Positions 11,696 to 24,145 of a stretch of 64,000 bases of DNA are shown here, one piece after another. Numbering within the stretch: position 1 is the first letter of the stretch; every line of letters starts with the position of its first letter. The position numbers and the translations under genes are program-made. The notes under the pieces were generated by a model that saw only the letters and a list, made by a program, of their open reading frames with translations, did not search any database and was not told the DNA's origin. The stretch comes from Dasyornis broadbenti (Eukaryota; Chordata; Aves; Passeriformes; Dasyornithidae): positions 1,048,172 to 1,112,171 of the forward strand of contig VZRN01003159.1 in the NCBI GenBank assembly GCA_013397935.1, in the 5' to 3' direction.

Positions 11696-14600
11696 TTTGA
11701 ACTGTTTAAAAAAAATGTTAAAATCCAACACTAAAGAGTGATCATGATGTTAGGTAATTGGAAGGGCTTTAAATAACAGTGTAGTCTCACAAAGAAAGAA
11801 AGTACTTGTCTGAAATAAGATGAAGGCAATAATTTAACCACTGTGCTTTTATCCATTTCCCCAATGTAACATATTTTTCTATTCAAGTTTTACTAAGATG
11901 CTTGTAGATAATTTCTGGCTCTAATAAGATCATTTTTAGCCTTAGCAGAGGTTTCTATTATGAACAATGTAATTCGGTATTTTGTTTCTTTGTCAAGATA
12001 ATCAGGTGTATTTTGGTGAGGTCTCTAGGTATCATATTTAAAGTGACAATGGATCAGTTGGAAATTTGGTCATATTTCACACCTGAATTTTTTACTGAAT
12101 TGCTGGACTGTAAGCAAGTAATTTTACATCTGAATCTTGAAACTTGGAACATACATTACAAAAGTTATGTTGCTCAAAGAATTTCAGTAGAACTCCAGTG
12201 GCTAAGAAGATTTTGTCTAGCATTCCTCATCTTCTGCTGATAAAAATGTTACCCTATTTACTACAGAATTTCAATTGGAGTTATTTAAAATCAAGTCTAA
12301 CTTTAAACTAGTTAGTTTAAAACTAGTTGCCAGTTACTATATTTAAAAGTGACTAATTAAGCCTTAAATTGAGAAGATAAAATAAAGGCATTCCAATTTT
12401 CCTAGATATTTCAACAAATCTCCACTTGAACAGCCCTCCTGATGCCCACAATATGCTTTTCACACTACAAAAATGTAATGAAAAGGTCTGTTTCAGTTGT
12501 TCTAAGGGACAGATGATGTTTTGCCTTTTAAGCATTATGTATGGAAGTATGCTAGGAGATCATTTTTCCAGAAAATACTCTTAAAGTTGCCTTTCATTAA
12601 ACATTTCTGTTTGAAAATTATATATAATTGCATCAGCTGTTGTGTACCAGTAAGTCTGGATGGAACCCAAGTCCATTGCAATCGCTTTCTCTTTTCATTA
12701 AATGTGGCTTAAAAACAAGAGTGAATTATGTCTGGTATCTCCTTAGTTCCCCCAAGAATCAAATGCTAAGTTGTTTTTTTTTTTAACTCTTCCTCCATTT
12801 TCTCTATGAAATTTTGGATCCTTTTCAATGCAAGAAGAAATAATCACTGAGCTTGCTTCAGTTTCTTTGTTGCATAGATCATGTTTTTCTAAACCTACAG
12901 CTCCTGCAGGTTGAAAAAGTATAAGCCACATTTTCTCCTTGTGGAATTAGCAACTTACTAAAATCACCATTCCTGCATAAAATAAAATTAATACAATAGC
13001 TTGATGGTGAAGAAAACTTAATCTTGTCAAATTTAGCTTCATGAATAATTCACAAGGTACAATTTTCTATTCATCCTATTATTAAAGATAGATTATGTCT
13101 ATATGCTATCCATGCTTTTTAACAACAGTTTTTCTAGTACTTGCAGAAACAGCACCATGCTGTTACCTCTGCAATGCATTTTTGTTTGTTCTTATTTGAA
13201 TGTTGATACTGAATCTAAAACTATTGTAGACATTCATATTATAAATTATTTTCTTCTAGAATATCTCAGTTGAGTCTTTATTAAAACATATGGAAAGTGT
13301 TACAAATCCAAGAGAAATAATATTTTTTATAATCTCATTTCCTGTGAATCTTTTAGAAGTAGCACAGGAGTTTCAGAATATTCAAAACTCAGGTTAAAGC
13401 CAGTGGAAATTACATTAGAAATGTCAAGGAAAGATGTTGTAGATAATAAGCAATGCTGTGACCTAAATATACTCACAACAGAACGAGAACAACTCAGTCC
13501 TGCTGTGTGTTAGTTTTCCTATGCTCAATTGTAAAAATATTCCCTAACCATTAGGAGTGCAACACCTAGAATATTGCCAGTATAATGTCAAAATTCTCTT
13601 CACTTAAGTTGTGTAGGACTCTCTTATATTTTTGTCCTATGTCCTTATACAAGAGCCTTTTGTTAGTAGTTCAAGTTCATTATGAAAAAATATTGGAAAA
13701 CAATTTCAATTAAAACCCCAAAAATGGGAAGAAGCCAAAACCAGTAGTAAACACAACAGACACTACTGAAAATAAAATAAAGTTAGTTTATGCCTTATAG
13801 CTTTGCAATATTATAAACTGGTTATGTTTATGTTAGTCTTAAAACATGTCTCAATTATATTGTTCTCATCACTGAACAGTGTTTTGTAAACTCTGAATAA
13901 TAAGTCACAAAACTCATGCTAAACCAGATTACAAGCAGGGACAAAACATAACAATTTGAGAAGCTTCACAATCTGAGCAAATGTTGAAAATGTTACTACC
14001 TGAGGGACATTTCAAATAATTATCAATTTAAACTTGCCGTTCAATAAGTTGTTCCAAATCTAGATCCAAAATCAGACTTGACTATCTTCAGCCTTTCAGA
14101 AATATCTCTCTGTACAGAACCTTCCCTTTTGGAAACTATATAAAAAACAAGGGCCTTCTCTAGTTGTGAGTATAGCAGTGGAAACCCGGCTTAGCCCAAG
14201 TTCCACTTTGTTTACGGTCCCACATAGCGTTCTTAGTTACTACTTACTCATTCATTTAGCCCTCCTGCTATATTACCATAGACTCCAATCCTTATACTTT
14301 TGTCTTGTCTATGTCATCTTCTCCCTTAGGACAGGTTAGAATTCTAATCCACAAAAATACTCTCACTTCAAAACAATTTGACTTCTCCTGAGTTAAATCT
14401 TGTTTATCAATTACTAATGCCCTACACGTACTCTCATGTATGTAATCTGCTAGAGAATTAGTGACAACTTCTATGCAACTGTAGACAGAAAAATTATGTA
14501 CTGAATTTTAACCCCTTTGTTGCCACAAGGATGTAAATAGGTTTTATTGTAATGCAGTTTCATTTTTTTAAAATGACTTGATGTCTTTCATCTTCCACCT

Positions 14601-15810
14601 GGGTATATTATGACTGCAAATCTGTTCTTCATCTTTTGTCCCTTGATTTCTTAATGGATTCTGTTTTCAGTCTGTCCTATCTATGTTTTAGTCTGGGTAT
14701 AGCTTGATTCTTATTTTAATTTGTACTTTGTATTCCCAATATCAATAAACCCACAACTTTAAAAACTACTTGTAGATATTCTATGATCTTGATGATCTGC
14801 TCAACCAGTTACATTTGGCACATCCTTCATCTGCCCTTTATGTTTCCACAACCAGGCATTCTCTTTCTTTCTCTATTAGTACCAACTTAAAATTTTCACT
14901 TACTATTGTGTTTAAACCAGATTTTTAGAAAACAAATAAAATTATAAACATACAGACTGAAAAATAATATGTTCAAAATTCAAGTGGTAAAGGACATTCA
15001 TGGCTGTCTAGTCTAGTCTTTTCCTTGCCTGCCCATCCTTCTCCTAAAGACTCTGTATGTCTCTGTAGCAACACTCCATCCACAAGGGTTTTTCTATCAT
15101 GTATCTGTAATCCCCGTGAGGTTGTAGACCGCTCACCAAGGCATTCTCTTGAAGCTGTTCTGCTCTGCTGCCCTCTGCCCTGATGATGTGTCAGCACATG
15201 GTGTTCCTAGGAGTGCTTCAGCCCCTGTTAGCATTTCAGGTCTGTGAGACTGTAACACCCAAACAGTAAACGAGAGGAAAAAGATGTTTAATTGAGGTGC
15301 TATTGAGTGCTTCTGGTAAGTGCCAGACTCTTTGGGCTTTCATCTCTTCTGGTTTACAGATCAAGATGATGGTTTTGCACTTTGAGTTACTGCAGAGAAT
15401 AACTCCTCTTTTGTGAAAGCTGGAATAAAATATTATTTAATATCTAGACTGAGAGAGGTCATTAATAGTTTAAATGTTTTCCATATGTATCTTCAAACAA
15501 GACTATAGTTAACAGACAAAATGTTGATGTGGCAATACTAAAGGAGTACATCCTGCAGTAGAAATGACAATGTAAACTGTGCCCTATTTTGTACTCTCTA
15601 GGTTCTCTGCACTGTTTTCATGGTTAATTAGTATCACAACAATCTTCTTTGGAAAGGAACAAAAGCCAGAAGGATCTCAGAGACTGGAGAAAGTAAAGCC
15701 ATTTACTCCCCAGTTGCAGCTGAGAGCTACAGTTCATTATAAATCTTTAGGCTTTTACACCACCTTTCTGAAGATTTTGGAGCATTTGGAGGAGAGTATG
15801 CTTTCAAAAT
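11696..15810. other. AT-rich non-coding DNA
   Basis: No gene or transposon is recognised. Notable only for a T run at 12774-12784 and a near-perfect direct repeat TTTAAA(A)CTAGTT at about 12303-12330. Open frames of 60-80 codons on both strands (for example 12013-12240) show no family resemblance. Confidence 0.55.
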
Positions 15811-15955
15811 GTAGAATTGTAGAATCATAGAACATACTGAGTTAGAAAGGACCCATCAGGATCCTTAAGTCTAAGTCCTGGCCCTATGCAGGACAACCCA
15901 AGAACCACACCATGTAGGTATGTTGAAGGCTATTACCATACTTAATTCTCCAAAG
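15811..15955 (-). mobile_element. CR1 LINE, 3'-end fragment, minus
   Basis: Read on the plus strand it begins with the reverse of the CR1 tail (GAATTGTAGAATCATAGAAC), then AGAAAGGACCCATCAGGATC and CCTGGCCCTATGCAGGAC followed by CCAAGAACCACACCATG. This is the CR1 subfamily whose 3' end encodes the same words as the copy at 59458-59830 in the opposite orientation. About 145 bp remain. Confidence 0.85.
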
Positions 15956-16921
15956 CACTTAATCTTTCTGGTCAGAGCAAGTAGTTGGTGGTTATTTTTT
16001 GGGGGATGGTGGTGGTTCATTCTTTTTGGGGGTAGAAGATGAGGAACTTATTGGGGGAGGTTCTGAATTGAAAATGAACCATCTGTGCTGTATGTAGAAA
16101 TTAATTTTCCTTAAAATTTGTCTCATAGTAATAGAGGTCAATAGGAAGCTGAATACATGATAGAGTAGTATATGTTGTTATTGTTGAAATCAAATGATGA
16201 GTGTTCTTGTTTTTCTGCGTGAGCTTGCATGGATGCTGAAGATAATGACTGTTGTGTATATCCTACTCTGGTATATTTTTGATTGAAAAAAAGATTGCAA
16301 AGAGTACTAGGCCACGTACTATTGTGGTAGATTGTCTGCTGTGTGGAAAGAAAACTGTTCTGCTCTGAAAACTGAATGAAAAATGTTCAGAAGGCTCTTT
16401 TTAGTTCTGTAAGTGGTATTATTATTCTGAGTAGTAATATCAAAGTTGTGGGCATAGTAGAGTGATCCATTAAACCATTAAATAATGAATAAAAAGAAAA
16501 ATGAGTAAAGATATATGGTGATCTCCAAAAGCAGGAGATTATTTCTGTTCTCAGATGTTTGGAAGACACCATTCTAAGTAAGAACAACCTAGACAAGAAG
16601 TTTTGTTGTGGAAGATATTTCCTAAAGAAGGAAAACAACTTGAAGGAAAATAGTGATCATCTTTGGTGTTCTCTTTGTGTTTTGGCCAGCTGTAAATCTA
16701 AATGTCCAGAATGAGCTAAAATATTAAAGTAAAACACCTGGATCAATTGCTTTTTAAACTCTTGAGTAGGACATTTTTGCATGTAAAAAACTAATTATTT
16801 GAAAATATTTTTTAAAAACAACTTTCTCTTACCTTGTGTCCATGTATACAAATTGAAATAGAGATTCCTATTTAGTTTTAAATGTTCAGGAAGGTCAGGG
16901 CTCTGTTTTCTCAATTTTTGT
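15956..16921. other. AT-rich non-coding DNA
   Basis: No gene or repeat recognised; a G-rich run at about 15998-16050 (GGGGGATGGTGGTGG, GGGGGTAGAAG, GGGGGAGG) is the only compositional feature. Confidence 0.5.
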
Positions 16922-17369
16922 TGTGGTTTGGGACAGGCATTCCTGCTCCCCTCCTTCCACCCACTCTGGTGAGAGACAAAAAAGGCAGAGATTATGGGCT
17001 GAGGTGAGAACAATTTACTGGAAACAGCAATGAGGTAAGAAAACAAACAGTAATGACAACAATATAGATAATAACAGTGTACACAAAGAGGGTGTTTTAC
17101 ATGCAAAGTGCTCGCTGGCACAAGCTGACATGCCACAAATCAGAGACAATGAACAAAATGGGCAGGCAAATCCATAAATTCACCCACACTTGTTTTCCAC
17201 TCAAAGCTAAGACCTTTCCCAGAAGTGAGGGTCCAGTACTTCTACCCCACAGCAATGATGTGGTGAGGTGGTGTAGAGTAACAATGCAGACATGGCCTCA
17301 CAGCTCGTGGTTCCAACCCCTCATCGCTACTGTGCAAAATTAATCTTGTCCTTGGCTGAAGCCAGGACA
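16922..17369 (-). mobile_element. Solo LTR, avian ERVL-type family, minus
   Basis: On the plus strand it starts TGTGGTTTGGGACAGG and ends GCTGAAGCCAGGACA; read on the minus strand this is TGTCCTGGCTTCAGC...AACCACA, the hallmark of a very common bird ERVL-type LTR. The interior keeps the family's ATTATGGGCTGAG(G)TGAGAACAATTTACTGG block (the reverse of the poly(A)-signal region) and GGTGAGGTGGTGTAGAGTAACA, both shared with the copy at 39858-40296. No internal retroviral sequence or target duplication is visible at the edges. Confidence 0.8.
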
Positions 17370-19920
17370 GCACAGAAAGAAGCAATATGAATTCCTGAAA
17401 CATATTGTATCACTTTTGATTGATTTTTCTAAATCAACTGTACTATCCAGCAGTCAAGCTTGGAGCTGCAACTTACAACTTACATCTTGTATTTCAATAT
17501 TTTTTTCTAGGCGTCTTTAGTGATAACCTGCATATTAAAAAAGCTAGTTTACTAACATTTTGAACTATGTAGTAAGAAAATCCTTTCATAATTTAGGAAC
17601 TGTGTTGTAAAGGCACAGTAATATGGACAAAGGATATTTGAGTAGGTTTATGTTTTGTTTTTTTGGTTAGTTGGGGTTTTTTTGTGTGTGTGTGGTTTTG
17701 ACTGTTGGATTGTTTTCAGTTTATCTCCCTCTCTCCTGACCCTTTCTACTTGATTCTACTTTTATCTTCTGCATAAATCTATGTGAATGTATGATGCAAT
17801 CCAGTCTTCACTTATAACTCTCTACAATTACTGTATTTCAGTTACTAACAGTAAATAACTTTAAAACTTTGCACGACATAAATGCTGTCATTTGATCCAG
17901 CATATGAAGACATTGCTGTTTGTGTTGTTACATACAAAATTTAAAGTATTTAAAATATCCATCTTTAAACAGAGATTTTGGTCACTATATTCCCGTTCAC
18001 TTTTAGCTGTAAGAGTTGACCAGTGGATTGAGCACTTCACTGGTAGATTGTAACTTATTGAATATTGGTGCCCATACTAGCAGGTCTGTTAAAGTCTGAA
18101 TTTCCAGAATTCTGAGACATTTTTCCATGGTTCACCTCATGCTGTATATTTTAGATCCAAAACTGTGGATTGTGCTTTAGTTATTATTGTAGGCTGTGTC
18201 TGCGGAACTCTTATTTTCCTTTGACACATTTTTGGAGGAGGACAGGGTGAAAAAGGTTGCAAATCATACTTCAGAAAAACTAGTTATAAAGACTCAGAAA
18301 GTGTTCCAAGTAGGAAATTGTGCTTGCTTTACATTCTAACTCTTATCAGTTTGGTACTACGTAGAAAAATAAAAATACTTCCCTTTTTGCTGATTCAGCA
18401 TGCACTTAGAAATGCTGACACAGCTCCAGAATGAACTCCTAAATGTAACAGAACTTCTTCTCTTAATAATGAGAATTTCAAGTAAAAGTGAAGGTTTTCC
18501 CATAATATTTTGTTCATGGAAGTGTTACTCACAAAATATGCAATACTGTCTAACAAGATTCTTCTTGTAGTTCCAGGTCAGGAAAGACGCAGTGCATAAT
18601 ATATCAATAATGGGGTTTTTTTATCATAGGCCATCACTTAACATAAGTCTTTGCATTTGGGAAAAATATATAAGTGGATCAAAATCCTGAACTGGATCAC
18701 CAGTCACAGGAATGTCAATCTGACAGTTATTCATGCGTAGGTTGCATTTTTTTCTGAATAAAATGTCCTTCAATACTTGACCTGCTTGTACCTTTCCCCT
18801 TAATAATACAAAGACACAATTTCTTTTACATTGCACTCTCTAATTTCCTATTTGGAAACTTAGATTATATAGAAAAAACAGTCTATGATAAATTGTTCAA
18901 TCCTGTGTTCCTCTCTCAGATGACCTTTAATCAGTTCTTGACTTTTTTTCTGTGAATTAGATTCTCCTTAGAAAGAAGGTTTATTTAAGTCTTTTAATGG
19001 GGTGCTTTTATCAGGGGCTCCACCAACGCTGCTGACCCTGTATTGGTTTCTCTTCTTCAAAGGATAAAGGTATTAAACCCTTTTCAAATCTTTTATAGCT
19101 TAAATGTGTGTTAGAGGGGAGAGTTGATAGAATTAAAATTGACAATAAAAACTCAAATTAAATGCAGAGTCCAGTGCATGAAACAAAATTTGTCAGAAAT
19201 AACGGTTCAAATATATATGTCTATTGCCACAAGCACTGAGTCTGTATATGCAACTCTCTAACATTTGTATTAAACATTAGTTTACATAGACCTATTGAAA
19301 AAAAATTCTGGAAACTTGCATTATCCATGGATAAAATTCTCTGACTATGCTGTCAATGTTTGTGAAACCAAATAAAATCCTATATCATATAATTCTATTC
19401 ATTTTGCCTTAAATGAAGCATCAGAAATTAAAGAACTTGTTTTGTATCCTTATATATTGATATTTTGCTCCGTTTACCGTGTTTGAGACAATGCTTCAGG
19501 GGTTTATATTTGGTTTTGGCAAGATCACCAAATATTTTCCCCTCACTAGTTTCCCATCTCAGATTAAACAATTGATGGTGACCAATAAAGTTGCAGAGTG
19601 TTCCTCAGAGCATGGTAATAAAACGACTCAGCACTTTCTCCCAAATTGCTTTAAAAACACTAAAGCTGGAATTTGCCTGTTGCTGAACACTCACATTTCA
19701 TTGGCACAAAGGCTGAAAAACTAGCTGACTCATTGGAGCCTTGTTATTTTTAATACCTATACCATTTTGCTGGGCCAGAATAATTTTGACACTTAAACAA
19801 GATTGAGAAAAAAATCCAGATCTGTAAATACATTTGCCAACTAAAAATTATCTGCTTTGCATAATCTCCCTATCCAACTCTTTCGCTGTACTCCAGGTGG
19901 AGAGTTACTTTATGAACTTA
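17370..19920. other. AT-rich non-coding DNA
   Basis: No gene or transposon recognised. A T/G-rich stretch at 17650-17705 includes GTGTGTGTGTG. A CT-containing patch at 19015-19080 (TCCACCAACGCTGCTGACCC) is less AT-rich but has no frame or splice pattern that I can support as an exon. Confidence 0.55.
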
Positions 19921-20092
19921 GAATAATGCAATCATAGAAGAGTTTGGGCTCGCCATATAGTCCAACCCTCCCTGGAAGAAGCAGGAATATCTTCAACTAG
20001 ATCAGGCTGCTCAGAACCCTGTCCAAACTGACATGAATGGGCCATCTAGCACCTCTGTAGGAATCTCATACAATCATCCAAATCTCACCAGC
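19921..20092 (-). mobile_element. CR1 LINE, 3'-end fragment, minus
   Basis: Plus-strand reading shows ATCATAGAAGAGTTTGGGCT, then AGTCCAACCCTCCCTGGAAG and CTTCAACTAGATCAGGCTGC, the reverse of the CR1 3' terminal block. It ends near 20092 in ATCCAAATCTCACC. A second CR1 in the same orientation starts 200 bp further on, so the two may be independent insertions. Confidence 0.8.
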
Positions 20093-20295
20093 AACACAGC
20101 AGCTGTGGAAAAGCTGTAGGAAAAAAATTACTTTCGTCAGTAATAAAGTCAGTAAAAAATGTCAGTAATAAAAAATGAGCCTGTGTTATCATGGTATTCC
20201 ATTTTATCATAATGTGACATACGTAAACAAGTGTTAGAACAAGGGAAAGGGAGATAGCAAATGGAAAACATATATATAATGAAATAACAGATGCA

Positions 20296-21135
20296 TAAAA
20301 TCATAGAATCATTGAACCCTAGAATCACACAATATTTCAGTGTGGAAGAAACCTTTAAAGGTCATGTAGTAAGCAATGCAATAAGCAGCAATATCTTCAA
20401 CTAGATCAGGTAACACAGAAACAATACCAGCCTGACCTCAACTGAATGTTTCTAGAGATGGGACACCTACCACTTCTCTGGGAAACCTGCTTTTGTGTTT
20501 CACCACCATCATCACAAAAAATTTATTCTTTCTATCTAGTCTAAACCTACTCTCTTTCAGTTTAAAACCATTATCCTTTTTCCTGTCATTTTAGGCCGTA
20601 CCAAAAAGTCTCTTTCCACCTTACTTATTAGTGTCCTTGGAGTATTAAAAGGACAGAATAAGGTCTCACAGAGCATTTTCCAGGCTGAGTAATGCCAACC
20701 ATCTCAGCCTGTCCTCACGAGAGAGGTGTTTAATTCTTCCAGTCATTTTGCAGGCCCTCTTCTAGATGCATTCCAACAGGTCTATGTCTTTCCTGTGCTG
20801 GAGGCTCCCTGGATGGATGCCATACTTAAGCTGGGGACACACGGGAACAAAACAGAGGGGGAAAATCACCTCTCTTGGCTTGCTGTTCTGGGTGGTTTTG
20901 GTGCAGCCACAGATATGATTGGTTTTCTGGGCTGTGAGTGCACCTTGTGGGCTTGTGTCCAGCTTTTCACTCACCAGGACCCCCAGGTCCTTCTCCAGTC
21001 TTCCTCCAGAGGGCTTTCAATTCCTTTACCCCACAAACTGTATTGAAATCAGGATTGGTCCAATCCAGGAACAGAACTACCTCTTGAGCTTGTCCAGATT
21101 CCCCTGAATAGCATCCCTGTGCTCAGAGGCGCACT
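20296..21135 (-). mobile_element. CR1 LINE, 3' region, minus
   Basis: About 840 bp of CR1 in reverse orientation. From left to right: TAGAATCACACAATATTTCAG (tail), CTTCAACTAGATCAGG, CATTATCCTTTTTCCTGTCA, GGACAGAATAAGGTC, CTCACCAGGACCCCCAGGTC and CCAGATTCCCCTGAATAGCA, in the order expected for the 3' UTR and end of ORF2. All frames are broken; open frames on either strand here are shadows. The right-hand end near 21135 is the 5' truncation point. Confidence 0.88.
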
Positions 21136-23978
21136 GAAGGACTTGAGTAACTGTTTTTCAAAGTACAACATCAAAACTCTCCTCTGTGATTATTGTAATT
21201 AGAAATCTTACTTCTTAATGGCAGAAGGACATCTGCTAGAAGAGAAGTGAGACAAAGAAAAGATCAGAATTTAAATTACTCATAAGAGCCCACGCTTATC
21301 AATATCTTGTAAGATCTAAATTAAATTAATTCCTCTTATTACAGTTAAGGTAGGATTTGGGTTAGCACTTTCTCATTGCGATACGGTGTCCTGAGATGAT
21401 GCTGAAATCAGTCAGATTGAACATTAGTTTAATTCAATCCAATTAAATAACATATAGCAAATGAAAAGTCAAAAGGAAACAGATTACAAACTGAGATAAA
21501 TAACACTTTGCACAAATAGTGAGTATAATTTGTCACCTGAAAAGGAAATGAAGGGGATTAACTGTACATAAAACACTGAATTTTTGAGGAATACAAATTT
21601 AATACAGGAGGTATAGAAGAGATAAGTTCTTCTAGTGTAAAGAAATGACAGGTGACTTGATGAAGGCTACAAACAGAAACTGAAGGTCAGTTCATTGTTA
21701 GGATTATTTTCACTTTGAACTATCTTCTGATTGAGACATGAAGCGTAAAGTGTGCAAGAATCAAAACAATTCAAATAGCAATTATTGTAAAGCTTGGTGG
21801 GAATCTGGAGTAGGAGAGATGACCTAGTAAGGTGGCAGCATTCTACCAAAAAAGATAACATCAGGAGTTTGTATGATAAAGCACAAAGAAGATTCCTCTA
21901 AGTTAAATAATAACATTACTAAAGGAAGAAGAGAGTAATTTAATGGGTAATTTAATTCTGGGATAATAAAAGGACATAGTCATATTCTAGACAGATGTTA
22001 TTGAAAACATGAATTGTCAGGCAGAATCAGAATGAGTCAAGTGTTGTTAATATTCTCACCGAACAGGCAGTCTTCATAAAGTAACTTTACTGATTGAACA
22101 TTGTTTAAAAAATCTAAATAAATAATTTAGGCAAACCTGATTTTGAAAAATAATCTATTCTAATGCAGGAATGATAATTACAGTATATGGAATGGTGGTT
22201 TTGATTTTCAGAGCAACATGAAAAAAAGCCGAAGTCCTAATCAAAAACTAAATTTTCCTTTGGACTCTTTCCTTCCTGTCTGTTTTTTTTCAGTCTTTTT
22301 CAATCTTTCTGAGTTCACAGGACTTTCAAAATGCTCCAGAAATTTGAGATTTCTCTCTGTGGCTATTCCAAGAGAAGAGAATGATATGTAAATTTTCTTA
22401 CTTTTCCTGAGTTGTGTACTCGTGCAAATTGTTCAGCCTTAGGCAAATCACTAATCCTCTCTGACCCTCTATCTAGTTACATGTAAAGTAGTCCTAATAG
22501 AAAGTCCACCAGTAATGAGCATGAAATCTAAGCTAAACAGCTATATCAGTAGAAGAGTAAAATTGGCATAATTAATTGACCTGCAGTGAAACTACTCCTA
22601 CTGGCAGCAGTAAAATTATTCAGTCACATATGTTTTGTTCTGTTACAGTCACAAAAATGCTCTAACTGAAGTAAATATAATGTCCTTATCTTTCTTCCCA
22701 GTGAAGGGCAGTAGCAGAGGCAGAAAGTATATTTTTCTTCATGTCGGTAGTTATATAGCACTTAAGGAAAGGGAGAGTAAAATTTATACATTCTGGTGAA
22801 CCTGAAAAATGTTCTTTTAGGAGGTTATTAAGTTACATTTGAAACAGAAGTTGCAGTCTTAATTTCAGCCTCCTGAAAAGATACACATGTGAATTCATAA
22901 GTTCTGGTTGTATTTCTCTATTCCTGTAAACTCAAAGTTCCTAGTAATTTTAACTTCTTACTGGGAAAGAGGAAATCCATAATCATGATATTTATAAACA
23001 CCACTAAACTTAGAAGAGCTAATAACAAGGTGAGCAAGAAAACAACCCACAACCTTATCAGTGAATTTAATTCTTCTTATTTTCATAAAGTAACAATTTA
23101 CTAGGAGCTTAGTTGGCTAATTGAGAGCCCTCTGAGAGCAACTGCTAAACCAACTTATATGACACAAATCTTGAAATATTTGCGGTAAGTTATAGAACAA
23201 TTAAATATATTAGTTAATAATACCTAATTAGATAACTTATAGATGATGAAAAGGTACCAAAGAGAATTAACTGATGGAATTGCATCCATGAGAAAATAAG
23301 TGAGTCTACCTTTTAGGGTTCTTGCATATTTCTGATTTATTAGTTTACGCTCTGAAAATTCTAAACTATTGTTATGGACATCTATAGACATGTTAATCTT
23401 TTTCTCTTGCCAAGATACAGGTATCAAGCTATGATACAGATGTGCTATTGTTGACCTGTGCAGACAAACAATAGCTCTTTTGTTAAGATTTTGAGATTGT
23501 TCCAGGCACTCATACCAAAATGAAAAGGATAAATACATAGATAATTAATAACATAACTGTAGAAATCTCTGACATCAGTACATTGATTATTACAGATAGT
23601 TGGCCATACAATCACAGATATACATTCTTAATTGAAAGAACCCGAGCAAAATTCACATGCACAAAAGGTAGAATTGCTAGGTGCAGCTCTGGACAAAGCA
23701 TCAGACACATAGAGAAAAACCACAACATTGTCAAAGTTTTTCTTTTTTCTGTCTATGTCATACAACAAATAAGTTCTCTTTGAATGTTCTTATGATGCCC
23801 AAAAAAATTTCAAACCACTTTAATTCTGGTACTGAAACACAAGTTTCAAAAGTTTTAATCCTGATCTGGAATTTTCCACATATGACAATATCTAGCTGTT
23901 GGCAGCACTGATCAGTAATACATCTGTAATTCTGAGACTCAAATAATGCTGAAAAAGAATATAATGTTTAAAAATACT
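21136..23978. other. AT-rich non-coding DNA
   Basis: No gene or transposon recognised. The longest open frame (minus, 23224-23538, 104 codons) shows no domain, and its lysine/asparagine/serine-rich composition is what AT-rich random sequence gives. Confidence 0.55.
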
Positions 23979-24145
23979 AGAATCACAGAATCATAAAATA
24001 ATTTGGGTTGGAAGGAACCATCAAAGATCATCTAATCCAGACCTTTCCCTTGCCACAGGAAGAGACATCTTCCAACAGATCAAGACACTCAAATCTCCAT
24101 CAAATTTGGCTTTGAAAACATCCAACACTTCCAAACACCTCATAT
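23979..24145 (-). mobile_element. CR1 LINE, 3'-end fragment, minus
   Basis: Plus-strand sequence AGAATCACAGAATCATAAAATAATTTGGGTTGGAAGG, quoted in part, then CATCAAAGATCATCTAATCC is the reverse of the CR1 tail. It is followed by a decayed GATCAAGACACTCAAATCTCC block. The fragment fades out near 24145. Confidence 0.88.

Noticed and set aside
16795..17136. 113-codon minus-strand frame
   Set aside because: Half of it lies in the ERVL-type LTR and no protein family is recognisable.
20726..21046. 106-codon plus-strand frame
   Set aside because: Antisense reading of a reverse-oriented CR1.
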